DNA of 64,000 nt. Source: Anseranas semipalmata (taxonomy: Eukaryota; Chordata; Aves; Anseriformes; Anseranatidae). The position numbers and the translations under genes are program-made. Of the stretch, positions 41,101 to 47,952 are shown one piece after another. The stretch is taken from NCBI GenBank assembly GCA_013399115.1, contig VXAA01001233.1, positions 62,001-126,000 of the forward strand, given 5' to 3'. Each line of letters starts with the position of its first letter. The stretch's first letter is position 1. Below the pieces are notes generated by a model. It was not told where the DNA came from. It saw only the letters and a list, made by a program, of their open reading frames with translations, and did no database searches.

Positions 41101-44100
41101 CAGTTCACTTTGCATACATTTTCTGCACTTGCAGTATACAAACACAAGCTGCTGATACTCACTTAGATACTGGATTGACACTGGCTTCAATAATTGTTAA
41201 ACACTTACAACATTTAATATTTTCTGGAAAGTCTTGAATCCCTAAAAAATATTGAAAGAAGTATTATACACACATGAAAACTGTTCAACTTGTTTTGTTC
41301 ATAATGAGTTCATTTGACATTTTCAGATCAGATTTAAGCTATATCAGGAAAATAAATATTTCAGTATTATAGTCTAAAGGATACTTAAGCAGTAAATAAG
41401 TGTACCACAACAGACAATATACCTTGTACTAAAAATACTGTGTTAATACTTGATTTATGTAATCTTCTAGAGTTAAAGACTGACATTATTTGTACTAATA
41501 CTCGTGCCTTTCACTTCTTTCCCAGCTGCTCATCTTTTTCTTCTTTGCCCCGCTCTCTTCTCTGGAGTGCATATATATAATCCTGAGAGTCTCCAGAATT
41601 ATACTGATAATAAATGTTTCAAAATGTTCCAGAGTGCCTAAGTCTAATTTTCAAAACAAAGACACTTAAGTTCAGACATGCAAATGTTTTTAAGCACATA
41701 AATATGTAAATATCTATTTTGGAAATGCACATCAGCAAATTAGTCACTGGCTATATAAATCCGGGTAGTTATTTATCTGCAGCCTTATATGCTTAAATAC
41801 ATTAGTAAACCCGGTCCATAAGAGCCCACTAAGTACTAAGCCACTTTGGAAAGTGGAATGGTCCATAAATGCAATAAAAAATGGTCCCCCACTCCTATTT
41901 TTAATGCTCATCAGTCACAATTCATCATGGTATACTATACTAGAGAGACCTCTATTTTTTTTTTAAAGGAAAATAAATGAGTTAGATATCTGCTCAGACT
42001 TGCCAAAAGTGCCAGATAAGAAAACAGAACACAATCCAGAAAAAGAGCAAGTTTTCTAGAACACAAGCTGGTAGGAATTAAAACTTCCTTATTGTTGTTT
42101 ATTTATGCATTACAATTCTTTAAAATACTTATCCTTTTGATCTCTTACCATTTTTACTGATATCAAGTTCTCTGAGATTAACTAAGCTAGCAATAGTGGT
42201 TGGCAGACTGGAAAGGTCATTGTCTGGTATACTCAGTTTGCGTAAAGCTTGACAGTTGAACAGTTGCTGTAACATAAAAAGATACTTTACAATGTTTCAG
42301 GAAAAAAACAGTTTGGGATCATTATTTATATACAGAAGTAACAAATATCACAAAACTGCTTTCATTACATAAGAATTCAAAAATAAAAGAATATTTTGAA
42401 AAGCCATTATTTGAGAAGACATTCTAAAGGCTGTTCGGTATCATAAACACAGCTTACCCATGGTTGAAAAGAATTATCAGAATTATTGGTTGGTATCAGA
42501 AATGTTCAAAACCTGTGGAGCTTTCTGTTAAAAACTGTATAGTCGTTGCTGTCAACATTTAGTAGGAAAATGATATTTCATAGGTGTCATATCAAATGAG
42601 ATTTTTTGTGGCTGGTGTTAAGTTAAATCTTCCATTTTTAAAACAACTGCATGATAAATTTTAAAATATTCTGTGTGCATGTAGACAAAATTTACTATCT
42701 TCAAGAAACAAAATAGTTTGTCACTATCAAAATGATATGTTCTGTAAGTCCCCTCACGATTCTAATTTTTAATTCTAATTCAATTTTTATAAAATGTCAG
42801 AATTTTCACTGTGACAAAAAATCCTCCTCTCAGCCTGAAGTAATCAATAAATCGTGTTGAAAGCATCTATTTAACACAGCTGCTTTCCTCAATAGCTATC
42901 ATACGACACCATACACCTGTAAAAATTAATAAAATTCATGTTAAGTGAAAGCAGTCGTGAAAAACTACTTCACATTTAGGTACATTGCCTTGCAAGGTTA
43001 TAGTTGCCATATACGAAGAATGAGCAAAGTGGATTTTTTAGATTAAGCATCCGATAGCTTCTTCAAGCGCAGCAAGCTGGCTGGTGTAAGAGCAGAATGC
43101 TTCGCGGCCTAGAGATGCCGTGTGCGCAGGGACTGGAACTCACGCCCCACGCTCCCCACCACAGCACCGTGGAACAGCGACGGCTCGAGCACCAGGGAGG
43201 CGTCAGGCCTGGTGCCTGCCTCGTGCTGGGAGCCGCGCTCTGCACGCCCGGCACCGCGCGGTCGCAGCCGCCCCCCGGCCCCAGGACCAGCCTCGGGGCT
43301 CCCGGCTGAACGCGACCCGCTTTGTGGCTGTGGGCTCTGCAAGTGGCACCCCTGCTAAAGGGACTAAGCCCTCTTCTGGGACACGCTGCCAATACGAATT
43401 CACCAAAGGACACCAGACAATTCAATTCCCTCTGCAGGCATCTCAAAAGTGTTCTTCAAATACTGGTGCTATGTTAGAGGAGATTTAGTCTTTCCTTCAG
43501 ACTTCTGAATCAGAATAAAGCCTAAATACTCACCTACAGGCTATTTGAGAATGCATAATAATTTGATTGCCTAGATGAGGCTCAAGCAAGTATCTGGAGG
43601 GGAGAAAATTAACACACAAATGGTGTGCAAATGCCAACTTGGTACTTCACTCTAAGTAAATTCTAAATCATTTTGAAACTGCATTTTTCTGCAGTAACTT
43701 TCTATCATAATCCTCTAAAAAGAACGCCCCTGCTCTTTCTTCAAGATAATGTATTCTCAGAAATCCGAGGGGCAATCACAGGAAGGGGAACCACACGAAC
43801 GACAAATGCTCGCAGTAAGAAGTCCTACACCACAATCACCATCAACTGGCACCGGGTGCGAAAGGGCCTTTTGACTGAAAAACACCTTTCAAGATGCCTT
43901 TGTACTGACAGTTCTGCTTTTTGGCTCTCCTCTCCCATGAAATGCACTTGTTCCTCTTGCAGACCGCGCTGCAGCCCCCGGCAGCCGGTGGAACATGGCC
44001 CTGTGGGAGTGCCACAGGGGCCAGGCCCACGCAGGGCCCTGCTTCCCGATCCAATTTACTGGAACAGCCCCAAAATTACCGTACACCTGAGAAGCAAAAC

Positions 44101-47100
44101 TGGGTTACACATTGCTGCTTGCAGACAATCGTAATGAAGAGAAACCTCTCTCTAGAGAATGAGGAATTCCTTTGCAACACACCCAGGAGCACCTGCTTTT
44201 TCTTTTTCTCTAAGCTTTCTTCAAGCATTTCGGACAAGACTGAAAAGTAAGGTGAGTGACAGGCTCTAGTGCTTGCTCTTGACATTTCTAGCCATATCGC
44301 TGCACTAGGACAGCTGTAGACCATGGTAACGTGCAGCACAGCGCACCTGCAGAATTTTGGTATGCATACAGACTATACCATGCCATCAGAGCTGCAGAAA
44401 TTCCCAGTGACTGCTCCCAGCCATTCTGCTGAAGCGTTATCTTAAAAGACAAGGAAGGCTTGGAACCTAAAGTCTTGACAATATCTGAAGAGATACAAGG
44501 CTTTTGAACTGGTGAATAAAGACATGTAATAAAACTAGCTTCCATTAGGAAAAAATATTCCCTCTGGAGTAATTCTGTGATGTGCTATTGTATCTGGAAT
44601 AATGCAAGAGTGTGAATACAGGTACGAAGACACAACTCCTCACTTTTTTTACCCAGTGGATTTTCAAAAGGTGTCTTTCTCAATTTGTAGTACTTTATGG
44701 CCTTGCCATGCCATCAGGATAGCTTGATGTGATCATCATACTCTGTGCCCATGTACTACTTTTATTCCTTTTAGGCTGGAAACCAAGTGGTGTTAGCAGT
44801 GCTATGATTTGAGTTGTAACAATGGGCTATTATCCTGCCTATCTCAAGTTCTCAGTGAGACAATTAAGCGTTAAGTTGTAGCCTCTAACCTCAGTAGCAT
44901 ATTCAGCATTACTAATACCTATTTTACCAACACATTAAATTTATTTTAATTAAATTAATTTTGACCATTAAATATTAGTACAGATTTTGCTTTATATTTA
45001 TAGGGAAAGGCTGCAGGGAAGAATTTTCATCTCATTCATGCTTTTCTGTATATGATTGCCAGCAACTCCACCTGCATCAAAATCGGTTTCCTTTTTTTAT
45101 TCATCATTGATTTGCTGACTCATGCAAATAGTGACATACTTGCAGTAGCAGCTCATGATAATGAAGTCAAAGTCAAGTAAAATAAAAGTCTTGGCTAGGT
45201 TTAGGGGAAAATAGAGATTAAGAAGAAAAGAGAAGAAGAAAGAAATTAGGAGTTAGAAATCCAGATCTAATGGACAGCAGAAAAAAAAGCATAATTATGA
45301 TGCACAAAATATAAGGTAAAAATTAAAAAAAACAATAGGCAGAATTAGTTTGATACATGAGTTTAACGCTAAATAATTTATTGGTTTCTAGAGTAGCAGG
45401 TAACAGTGAAAGTAAACTAAGGTATATAATGATTCAACAGAGGTTTTACCGTGCTTTTTTCATGAAACTTTTAAACATGATAAAGTGTTCTGATGATAGA
45501 AAATTTCAAAAGAACACTGTGAGTAACTTCAGAGGTACATAACACTTGGTAAATAACAGAACTATGACACTGACAAAACAAATTTCCTCTGGAAGCAGTT
45601 ATCTGAATTCACATTTACAGAGAGGAAAGTTCTGCTTACGGTAGATCACAACATGTAATACAAAAGTTAATGTTAGTTAATAAATTGTCACCTAGAATAT
45701 AGTGTCATTTTGTCACCTAGAATATTAATTAAGTAGTGAAAAGAGCTCAGATACATAGCAAAAATTATTTGAAGCAGAAAAATTGAGAAAAAAATTATTT
45801 GGACTGTTTAATTTATGGTAATGATTGATAAAGGCTTAAGACAAAAACTGTGAATGGTATTAAGCAAGCAAACTAATACTCCCATTTATCTTCTCATATT
45901 TATACAAGATCAAGACTGTTAAATGATGCATTTACCCAAACTCAAGACTGATCAAAAAGATTTTTTCAGTACATAGTATTTGCTTCGAATTATTACTTAT
46001 AAACAAAGAAAGATGAAATAGAAGAGGTGCAAAAATAGGGTCTTGTTCATTTAAATCTCTCCAAAGTATGTAGTTATCTGCCGTTTCGTTTCACAAATAA
46101 CACATACAGAATGAATGATATCACACCACAACGTAAAGGTTTCATTAGCATGCACATTTCAGCTCTGACTGACACTATCACCTTCATCCCAGTTTCATGA
46201 TTTTGGACCCTTTACCTTTAGCCCTCAGCTTATTCATACAGAATTACAGCATATTGCTCTTTTTCTATGTCCTGATATATTTGTCTTGCATTCTGCACTG
46301 CAATGTTCTTTAAATATCATGGTGATGCATACTTTCAAGAGACCCAAGACAAATATACCAAAAATCCTTGGCTAAATTAGAGACTTTACATATTCTTCAG
46401 TATGATTCTTCGGTAACATAATTAAAATATACAAGGTTAACCATGCGTTTTTATTAAAAGAAAAATAGTCCTGAAGGTATTCATTAGCAGTGAAGTGATC
46501 ACCACCACAATCCATTTTATATTTATGGGGACAGGAAAAATATCTGGTTCTCTGCTGTCTTTTCTAGTAGGAGGAGAGATAAGGCAGTTCTCCGTATCAT
46601 TTTTCTGTGACAGCTGAAGATTGTAGCTACTCTGTCTTATCATCTTTAAAGAATTTCTTGACTGAGTGAGTAATCTTCAGTAATGAACTATCATAACTGA
46701 ATACAGGAACTCCATGTAATGGAAAAAGTACGTTTTCTACATTTGTAAATAGAATTTACATAAAATCTCTATGCAATGTAAGTAAGAAACATGTTGGAAG
46801 ATGATGAAGAATGGATTACAGTGGAACAATGTTTAATTAAAAGACTTGCAAGCATCTTTCATTATTGTTGAGAAAAATTCAATTAAGGAATGGATTATAT
46901 TACTTCATGCTTCATTATGTAGCTAGCACCTGCTATTAATTGGTTTTTCCACTACCTTGACTTTTTTGTTTCCAGAACACTTAAGTTACACTAACTTTTA
47001 ATTCCTTACAGTAAATATTAATCAATAGAAGACCAAATTTAAAGATTCTGTAAAAGAAGTTTTACACAGGAAGGATAACTAAAGTAACCTCATTGCAGGA

Positions 47101-47826
47101 CCTCATTTACAACTACAAAACTTTTAGTCAGATAATGCTAGCCTTTCTCCCACAAGGATAAACAGCTTATCCTTGTGGACAAAGAGTTTGCTTTTAAAAG
47201 CAGTGCTACCGATGATCCAAATGTGAGACCATCTGCCCCATATATTAGCGTACTCCTGGTCTCTCAAGGTACCAAATGTCATATTAAGTATTTGTTGTGT
47301 GAGAACCTCTTCTAAATGATTATTAATTCCCCATCTTAAAACCTCACTGGCTGCCCCCTGTTCTTGTTTCATGAAGCAAAGAGAAGCAGGTCGCCCTGCT
47401 CCTCGCACACAGCACCATCTGCAAGAACGGCATCTCAGCTGTCTGGGCTCTTCAGAGAGGGCAGAAAAAAATTTGTAAAATATGACTGAATCTCTTAGAA
47501 TTAATAGCCATGACTCTGCCCATGGCAAGCAGGTCATCAGTTCATGAGCAAGAACTATTTCAGAGTTGAAGCGCATGTTGAATACACATTTAAGAACACA
47601 ACTTTGACATCTGTATTAGAAGAAGAACACAGATTACCTTAGGTAGCTCTTCAATTTGATTGGCATCCAGATAAAGCTCCTCTAATGTCCGTTCAAAGTT
47701 AAAAACCTCCTTTGGCACCTGCTGTAGGCCACAGTGAGAGTAATCTAACACTGAGACGATCTCTTCTTCGCCACGAAAACACCGGCACGGCACCAAGCGG
47801 CCAATAAGTTTCCTTTTGGTTGTCAT
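5058..47826 (-). CDS. LRRC7: LRRC7 (densin-180), N-terminal part, nine spliced exons, gene continues beyond base 1
   Basis: LRRC7/densin is a LAP-family scaffold (leucine-rich repeats plus PDZ) of the postsynaptic density; from family knowledge it binds CaMKII, alpha-actinin and delta-catenin through C-terminal parts that are not in this window. Seen here: 296 complete codons over nine exons, all with AG acceptors and GT donors and compatible phases, no stop and no frameshift. Residues 1-22 carry the LAP-family start with VPCRCFRG; from about residue 45 on, LRR units of the LxxLxLxxNxLxxLP type follow without a break. Wording such as [16 protein letters not shown] and [15 protein letters not shown] fits LRRC7 rather than its paralogue ERBIN. 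Exon lengths add up as 189+118+79+90+57+64+75+145+73 coding bases. The last codon (residue 297) is split after its first two bases AA. Confidence 0.95.
5389..5405 (+). repeat. A17 run
   Basis: Homopolymer of 17 A in intron 8. Confidence 0.9.
6948..6961 (+). repeat. T14 run
   Basis: Homopolymer of 14 T in intron 8, about 175 bases from exon 8. Confidence 0.9.
7078..7094 (+). repeat. A17 run close to exon 8
   Basis: 17 A on the plus strand, hence a U17 tract in the LRRC7 transcript beginning about 40 bases after the exon 8 donor. U-rich tracts just downstream of donors can be bound by TIA1-type factors; that is inference. Confidence 0.85.
7136..7280 (-). CDS. LRRC7: LRRC7 exon 8 (residues 225-273)
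   Basis: Acceptor ATTAAG (AG at 7282-7281) with a poor pyrimidine tract, donor GTGAGA at 7135. 145 bases, entering in phase 0 and leaving in phase 1 (Gly273 split). Encodes [33 protein letters not shown] and [15 protein letters not shown], two LRRs. This is the most diagnostic exon for LRRC7: the [17 protein letters not shown] stretch separates it from ERBIN and SCRIB. A 17-A run lies 42 bases downstream in the intron (T on the sense strand). Confidence 0.96.
7281..10126 (-). other. LRRC7: LRRC7 intron 7
   Basis: 2846 bases, GTATGA donor and ATTAAG acceptor, phase 0. AT-rich, with several 60-85 codon open frames on both strands that match nothing I know. Confidence 0.88.
10127..10201 (-). 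CDS. LRRC7: LRRC7 exon 7 (residues 200-224, 75 bases)
   Basis: Acceptor CCTTAG (AG at 10203-10202) and donor GTATGA at 10126; phase 0 on both sides, exactly 25 codons. Reads [18 protein letters not shown], then SLQILPG, one complete LRR unit (23-25 residues). Skipping would delete one repeat with the frame kept. Confidence 0.95.
10202..11702 (-). other. LRRC7: LRRC7 intron 6
   Basis: 1501 bases, GTAGGA donor and CCTTAG acceptor, phase 0. AT-rich; nothing else recognised. Confidence 0.9.
11703..11766 (-). CDS. LRRC7: LRRC7 exon 6 (residues 178-199)
   Basis: Acceptor TTACAG (AG at 11768-11767), donor GTAGGA at 11702, a weaker donor than most of its neighbours. It supplies the last base of Lys178 and 21 codons reading [18 protein letters not shown], then SEL. 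It joins exon 5 in frame despite the 25.9-kb gap, and the joined KTLP-K-SMHKL is contiguous in the family. It ends in phase 0. Confidence 0.95.
13735..13930. other. GC-rich patch in intron 5
   Basis: About 10 CpG in 190 bases in AT-rich surroundings (GGCTCGCCGCCTTCCC, CTCCCCGCCCGGCTTC). An 80-codon open frame at 13719-13961 on the plus strand matches nothing recognised. Confidence 0.45.
14096..14108 (+). repeat. A run with an ambiguous base
   Basis: A-rich homopolymer containing N at 14106, a sequencing or assembly uncertainty in intron 5. Confidence 0.8.
14215..14226 (+). repeat. T12 run
   Basis: Homopolymer of 12 T in intron 5. Confidence 0.9.
23490..23945. other. GC-rich patch in intron 5 with internal tandem duplication
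   Basis: Two GC-rich portions (23500-23570 and 23737-23920, the latter with about 15 CpG) flank an AT-rich piece that carries a 24-bp tandem duplication. Open frames of 81-86 codons on both strands are not convincing. Confidence 0.45.
23641..23688. repeat. 24-bp tandem duplication, two copies
   Basis: AACAACTAACAATGTCTTTA plus four bases at 23641-23664 is followed at once by a second copy at 23665-23688, differing at three positions (G/A inside, CC/TA at the end). A recent small duplication. Confidence 0.9.
26461..26540 (+). repeat. purine-rich GAAA/GGAAA tract
   Basis: Roughly 80 bases almost wholly A and G (AAAGAAAGAAAAGTAAAGAA, AGAGAGAAAGGGAAAG). A degenerate (GAAA)n repeat. Confidence 0.85.
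27821..27990. other. CpG-rich patch in intron 5
   Basis: Dense CpGs around 27824-27915 (GACCACGCGGGGAGGCCGGA, GACGCCCGGGGC). It underlies three overlapping open frames (183, 134 and 128 codons on two strands). None has a recognisable domain; the overlap across frames argues for composition rather than coding. Confidence 0.45.
28240..28780 (-). mobile_element. possible CR1/L3-like LINE fragment, reverse orientation
   Basis: Around 28550-28600 the sequence ACATGACCTTACACACTG, followed by TATTATTAAATTTCACC, resembles the antisense of the well-known CR1/L3 segment reading cATGACCTTACAnTT...TTAAAnTTCATnTGCC. The flanking bases keep a similar pyrimidine-biased texture. Heavily degraded; edges are guesses and the match is from memory of the consensus only. 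Confidence 0.35.
28811..28849 (+). repeat. A-rich (CAAA)n-like tract
   Basis: A runs broken by single C or T (AAAAAACAAACAAAAAACAA). It lies just past the putative reverse-orientation LINE fragment. Confidence 0.8.
29785..29880. repeat. AT-rich microsatellite with a perfect 14-bp inverted repeat
   Basis: A (GA)-rich lead (GAGAGAAAGAGAGATAG) passes into TATA/TATG repeats. Within it 29820-29833 (ATATATATGTGGAT) is the exact reverse complement of 29862-29875, with 28 bases between. Confidence 0.85.
31235..31249 (+). repeat. (CA)n microsatellite
   Basis: About seven CA units in intron 5. Confidence 0.85.
31381..31640. other. GC-rich patch in intron 5
   Basis: GC-rich block with several CpGs (for example CCACGCGGCACTGG and CTGCCGCAGCGCTGCGGG), about 220 bases from the island at 31861-32430. 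Open frames on both strands here have no recognisable family. Confidence 0.5.
31685..31730 (+). repeat. interrupted (TG)n microsatellite
   Basis: TGTGTGTACATACGTGTGTG, then a second interrupted (TG) stretch; it lies between two GC-rich patches. Confidence 0.8.
32041..32345. promoter_or_regulatory. CpG-island-like segment inside LRRC7 intron 5
   Basis: By hand count 32041-32340 holds about 31 CpG dinucleotides in 300 bases, with clearly more G+C than A+T, in otherwise AT-rich intron. That satisfies the usual CpG-island length and observed/expected criteria. It is the densest part of a wider GC-rich zone (31861-32430). Lack of CpG decay points to an unmethylated germline state, which often means promoter activity; whether it is an internal LRRC7 promoter, a promoter of an unknown transcript, or a GC-rich insert is not decided by sequence. 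Overlapping open frames of 96-169 codons in several frames are a by-product of few stop codons. Confidence 0.5.
32580..33540 (+). mobile_element. decayed CR1-type LINE relic, reverse-transcriptase region
   Basis: Two segments read like the ORF2 region of sauropsid CR1 elements. At about 32758-32870 there is GAGCAGGAAACCTGCCAGAG, then a run resembling the stretch where CR1 has conserved KLNEFF-type codons (GCTAAATTAATTTTCTGCAT). At about 33452-33515 the bases align, at roughly 60 percent by eye, with the segment encoding the QGSVLGPxLFNxFINDL motif; at about 33262-33317 there is a weaker match to the preceding part. Stops and indels are frequent, so it is a fossil with no coding capacity. Boundaries are approximate. 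Family knowledge: CR1 is the dominant LINE of birds, turtles and crocodilians. Confidence 0.6.
35511..35660. other. short GC-rich patch in intron 5
   Basis: About 150 bases of higher GC with several CpGs (CTGCCGGGTCGCGGAGCCCC, TCACCGCTCTCCTCCGCAGC). No coding or RNA signal recognised. Confidence 0.4.
37683..37739 (-). CDS. LRRC7: LRRC7 exon 5 (residues 159-178, 57-base micro-exon)
   Basis: Acceptor TTCCTAG (AG at 37741-37740) and donor GTAAGT at 37682. It encodes the end of Arg159, then [18 protein letters not shown], and the first two bases of Lys178: one clean LRR core. It is frame-symmetric (phase 2 on both sides). Its donor opens intron 5, the 25.9-kb intron that is by far the largest complete one here. 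Confidence 0.95.
39790..40145 (+). other. pyrimidine-rich block in intron 4
   Basis: T+C-rich plus strand (TTTTTTCCCCCCTTTGCTCC and similar) supporting three overlapping open frames of 70-97 codons made mostly of Leu, Phe, Ser and Cys, as expected from composition alone. Similar in texture to the 58-59 kb block. Confidence 0.35.
40258..40269 (+). repeat. short (TA)n repeat
   Basis: TATATATATATA following a short A run in intron 4, about 70 bases from exon 4. Confidence 0.8.
40343..40432 (-). CDS. LRRC7: LRRC7 exon 4 (residues 129-159, 90 bases)
   Basis: Acceptor TTTTAG (AG at 40434-40433), donor GTAAGA at 40342. It completes Lys129 and encodes [18 protein letters not shown], then [11 protein letters not shown], and the first two bases of Arg159. 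Both flanking introns are phase 2 and the length is divisible by three, so skipping would remove 30 residues, a little over one LRR, without a frameshift. Confidence 0.95.
40433..41162 (-). other. LRRC7: LRRC7 intron 3
   Basis: 730 bases, GTGAGT donor and TTTTAG acceptor, phase 2. A 93-codon minus-strand open frame at 40758-41039 has no recognisable family and I treat it as chance. Confidence 0.9.
41163..41241 (-). CDS. LRRC7: LRRC7 exon 3 (Gly103 to Lys129, both split)
   Basis: Acceptor TTTTAG (AG at 41243-41242), donor GTGAGT at 41162; 79 bases enter in phase 1 and leave in phase 2. Translation gives [27 protein letters not shown], an LRR segment with the degenerate ASVNPVSK turn typical of this LAP repeat. 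Lys129 is split AA|G across intron 3. Confidence 0.95.
41242..42148 (-). other. LRRC7: LRRC7 intron 2
   Basis: 907 bases, GTAAGA donor and TTTTAG acceptor, phase 1. AT-rich; nothing else recognised. Confidence 0.9.
42149..42266 (-). CDS. LRRC7: LRRC7 exon 2 (residues 64-102 plus first base of 103)
   Basis: A TTACAG acceptor (AG at 42268-42267) and a GTAAGA donor at 42148 bound 118 bases: 39 codons plus one base. It starts [11 protein letters not shown] and contains the LRR pieces [15 protein letters not shown] and LRELDISKN. It joins exon 1 in phase 0, directly extending IEELPK into QLFNC as in LAP proteins. The 3' intron is phase 1 and splits the Gly103 codon. Confidence 0.95.
43081..43325. 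promoter_or_regulatory. CpG-island-like segment inside LRRC7 intron 1
   Basis: About 27 CpG in 240 bases (43081-43320) by hand count, including GCACCGCGCGGTCGCAGCCG. It lies some 4.3 kb downstream of the start-codon exon. As with the intron 5 island, promoter function is only a possibility. Open frames of 67-127 codons overlap on both strands, as expected in a stop-poor segment. Confidence 0.5.
43781..44060. other. GC-rich patch in intron 1
   Basis: Lesser GC-rich stretch (GACCGCGCTGCAGCCCCCGG, near 43962) about 500 bases past the 43.1-kb island. It supports a 153-codon plus-strand open frame starting at 43673 with no family resemblance. Confidence 0.4.
45686..45725 (+). repeat. 15-bp direct repeat with 25-bp period
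   Basis: TGTCACCTAGAATAT occurs at 45686-45700 and again at 45711-45725 in intron 1. A small local duplication. Confidence 0.85.
47124..47576 (-). other. unexplained 150-codon open frame in intron 1, sense to LRRC7
   Basis: It starts 62 bases downstream of the start-codon exon and runs on the same strand. Composition is ordinary (Trp, Cys and Arg rich in the middle, owing to a GC-richer core at 47341-47470). No domain, signal peptide or family was recognised. It is listed because it is one of the longer open frames of the window outside a strongly CpG-rich patch; I think it is more likely chance than a gene. Confidence 0.2.
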
Positions 47827-47840
47827 CTCCAAACAGGGCA
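47638..47840 (-). CDS. LRRC7: LRRC7 exon with the start codon (residues 1-63)
   Basis: A CAG acceptor (47841-47843) after a pyrimidine-rich tract opens a 203-base exon: 14 bases precede the ATG at 47826-47824, then 63 codons run to a phase-0 donor GTAATC at 47637. The protein begins [16 protein letters not shown]. Cys14 and Cys16 correspond to the cysteine pair that is palmitoylated in the LAP paralogue ERBIN for membrane targeting; the same role here is inference. The exon ends in the first [16 protein letters not shown]. The ATG has G at -3 and A at +4, an acceptable initiation context. The frame stays open upstream through the 14 bases and across the acceptor, so an upstream exon could add residues. 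If the intron were retained, the frame would run 16 codons and stop. Confidence 0.95.
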
Positions 47841-47931
47841 CTGAAAGGAAAGGGGAAAAACAGTTTTCTGAAACTATCGACATGTTTGGAACTCCCTCTT
47901 TAGAATTATTACCAAAATTGCAGTCCAGTTA

Positions 47932-47952
47932 ATATATATATATATATATNTG
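47932..47952 (+). repeat. (AT)n microsatellite with N
   Basis: About ten AT units with N at 47950, some 100 bases upstream (in gene order) of the start-codon exon. The repeat length is therefore uncertain in this assembly. Confidence 0.85.

Larger units (their letters stand above)
42267..47637 (-). other. LRRC7: LRRC7 intron 1
   Basis: 5371 bases, GT-AG, phase 0. Mostly AT-rich. It holds two CpG-rich patches (43081-43325 and about 43781-44060), a small GC-richer segment around 47341-47470, and an unexplained 150-codon open frame at 47124-47576. No exon of the known LRRC7 protein is missing between its neighbours. Confidence 0.9.

Noticed and set aside
32263..43124. Shared 14-mer AGAGATGCCGTGTG at 32263-32276 and 43111-43124, hinting at a common origin of two GC patches
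   Set aside because: The flanks do not match, and a 14-base coincidence is expected several times in a 64-kb window.
43063..43488. Overlapping open frames of up to 127 codons in intron 1
   Set aside because: Composition effect of the CpG-rich patch; Arg/Ala/Pro/Gly-rich translations in every frame.
5058..47840. The gene could be ERBIN, the closest LAP paralogue
   Set aside because: Exons 1 and 8 carry LRRC7-type residues ([33 protein letters not shown]) where ERBIN differs; all nine exons agree with LRRC7.
47932..47952. TATATA run upstream of the ATG as a TATA box
   Set aside because: It is an (AT)n microsatellite with an N, and the exon after it begins at a splice acceptor, not a transcription start.
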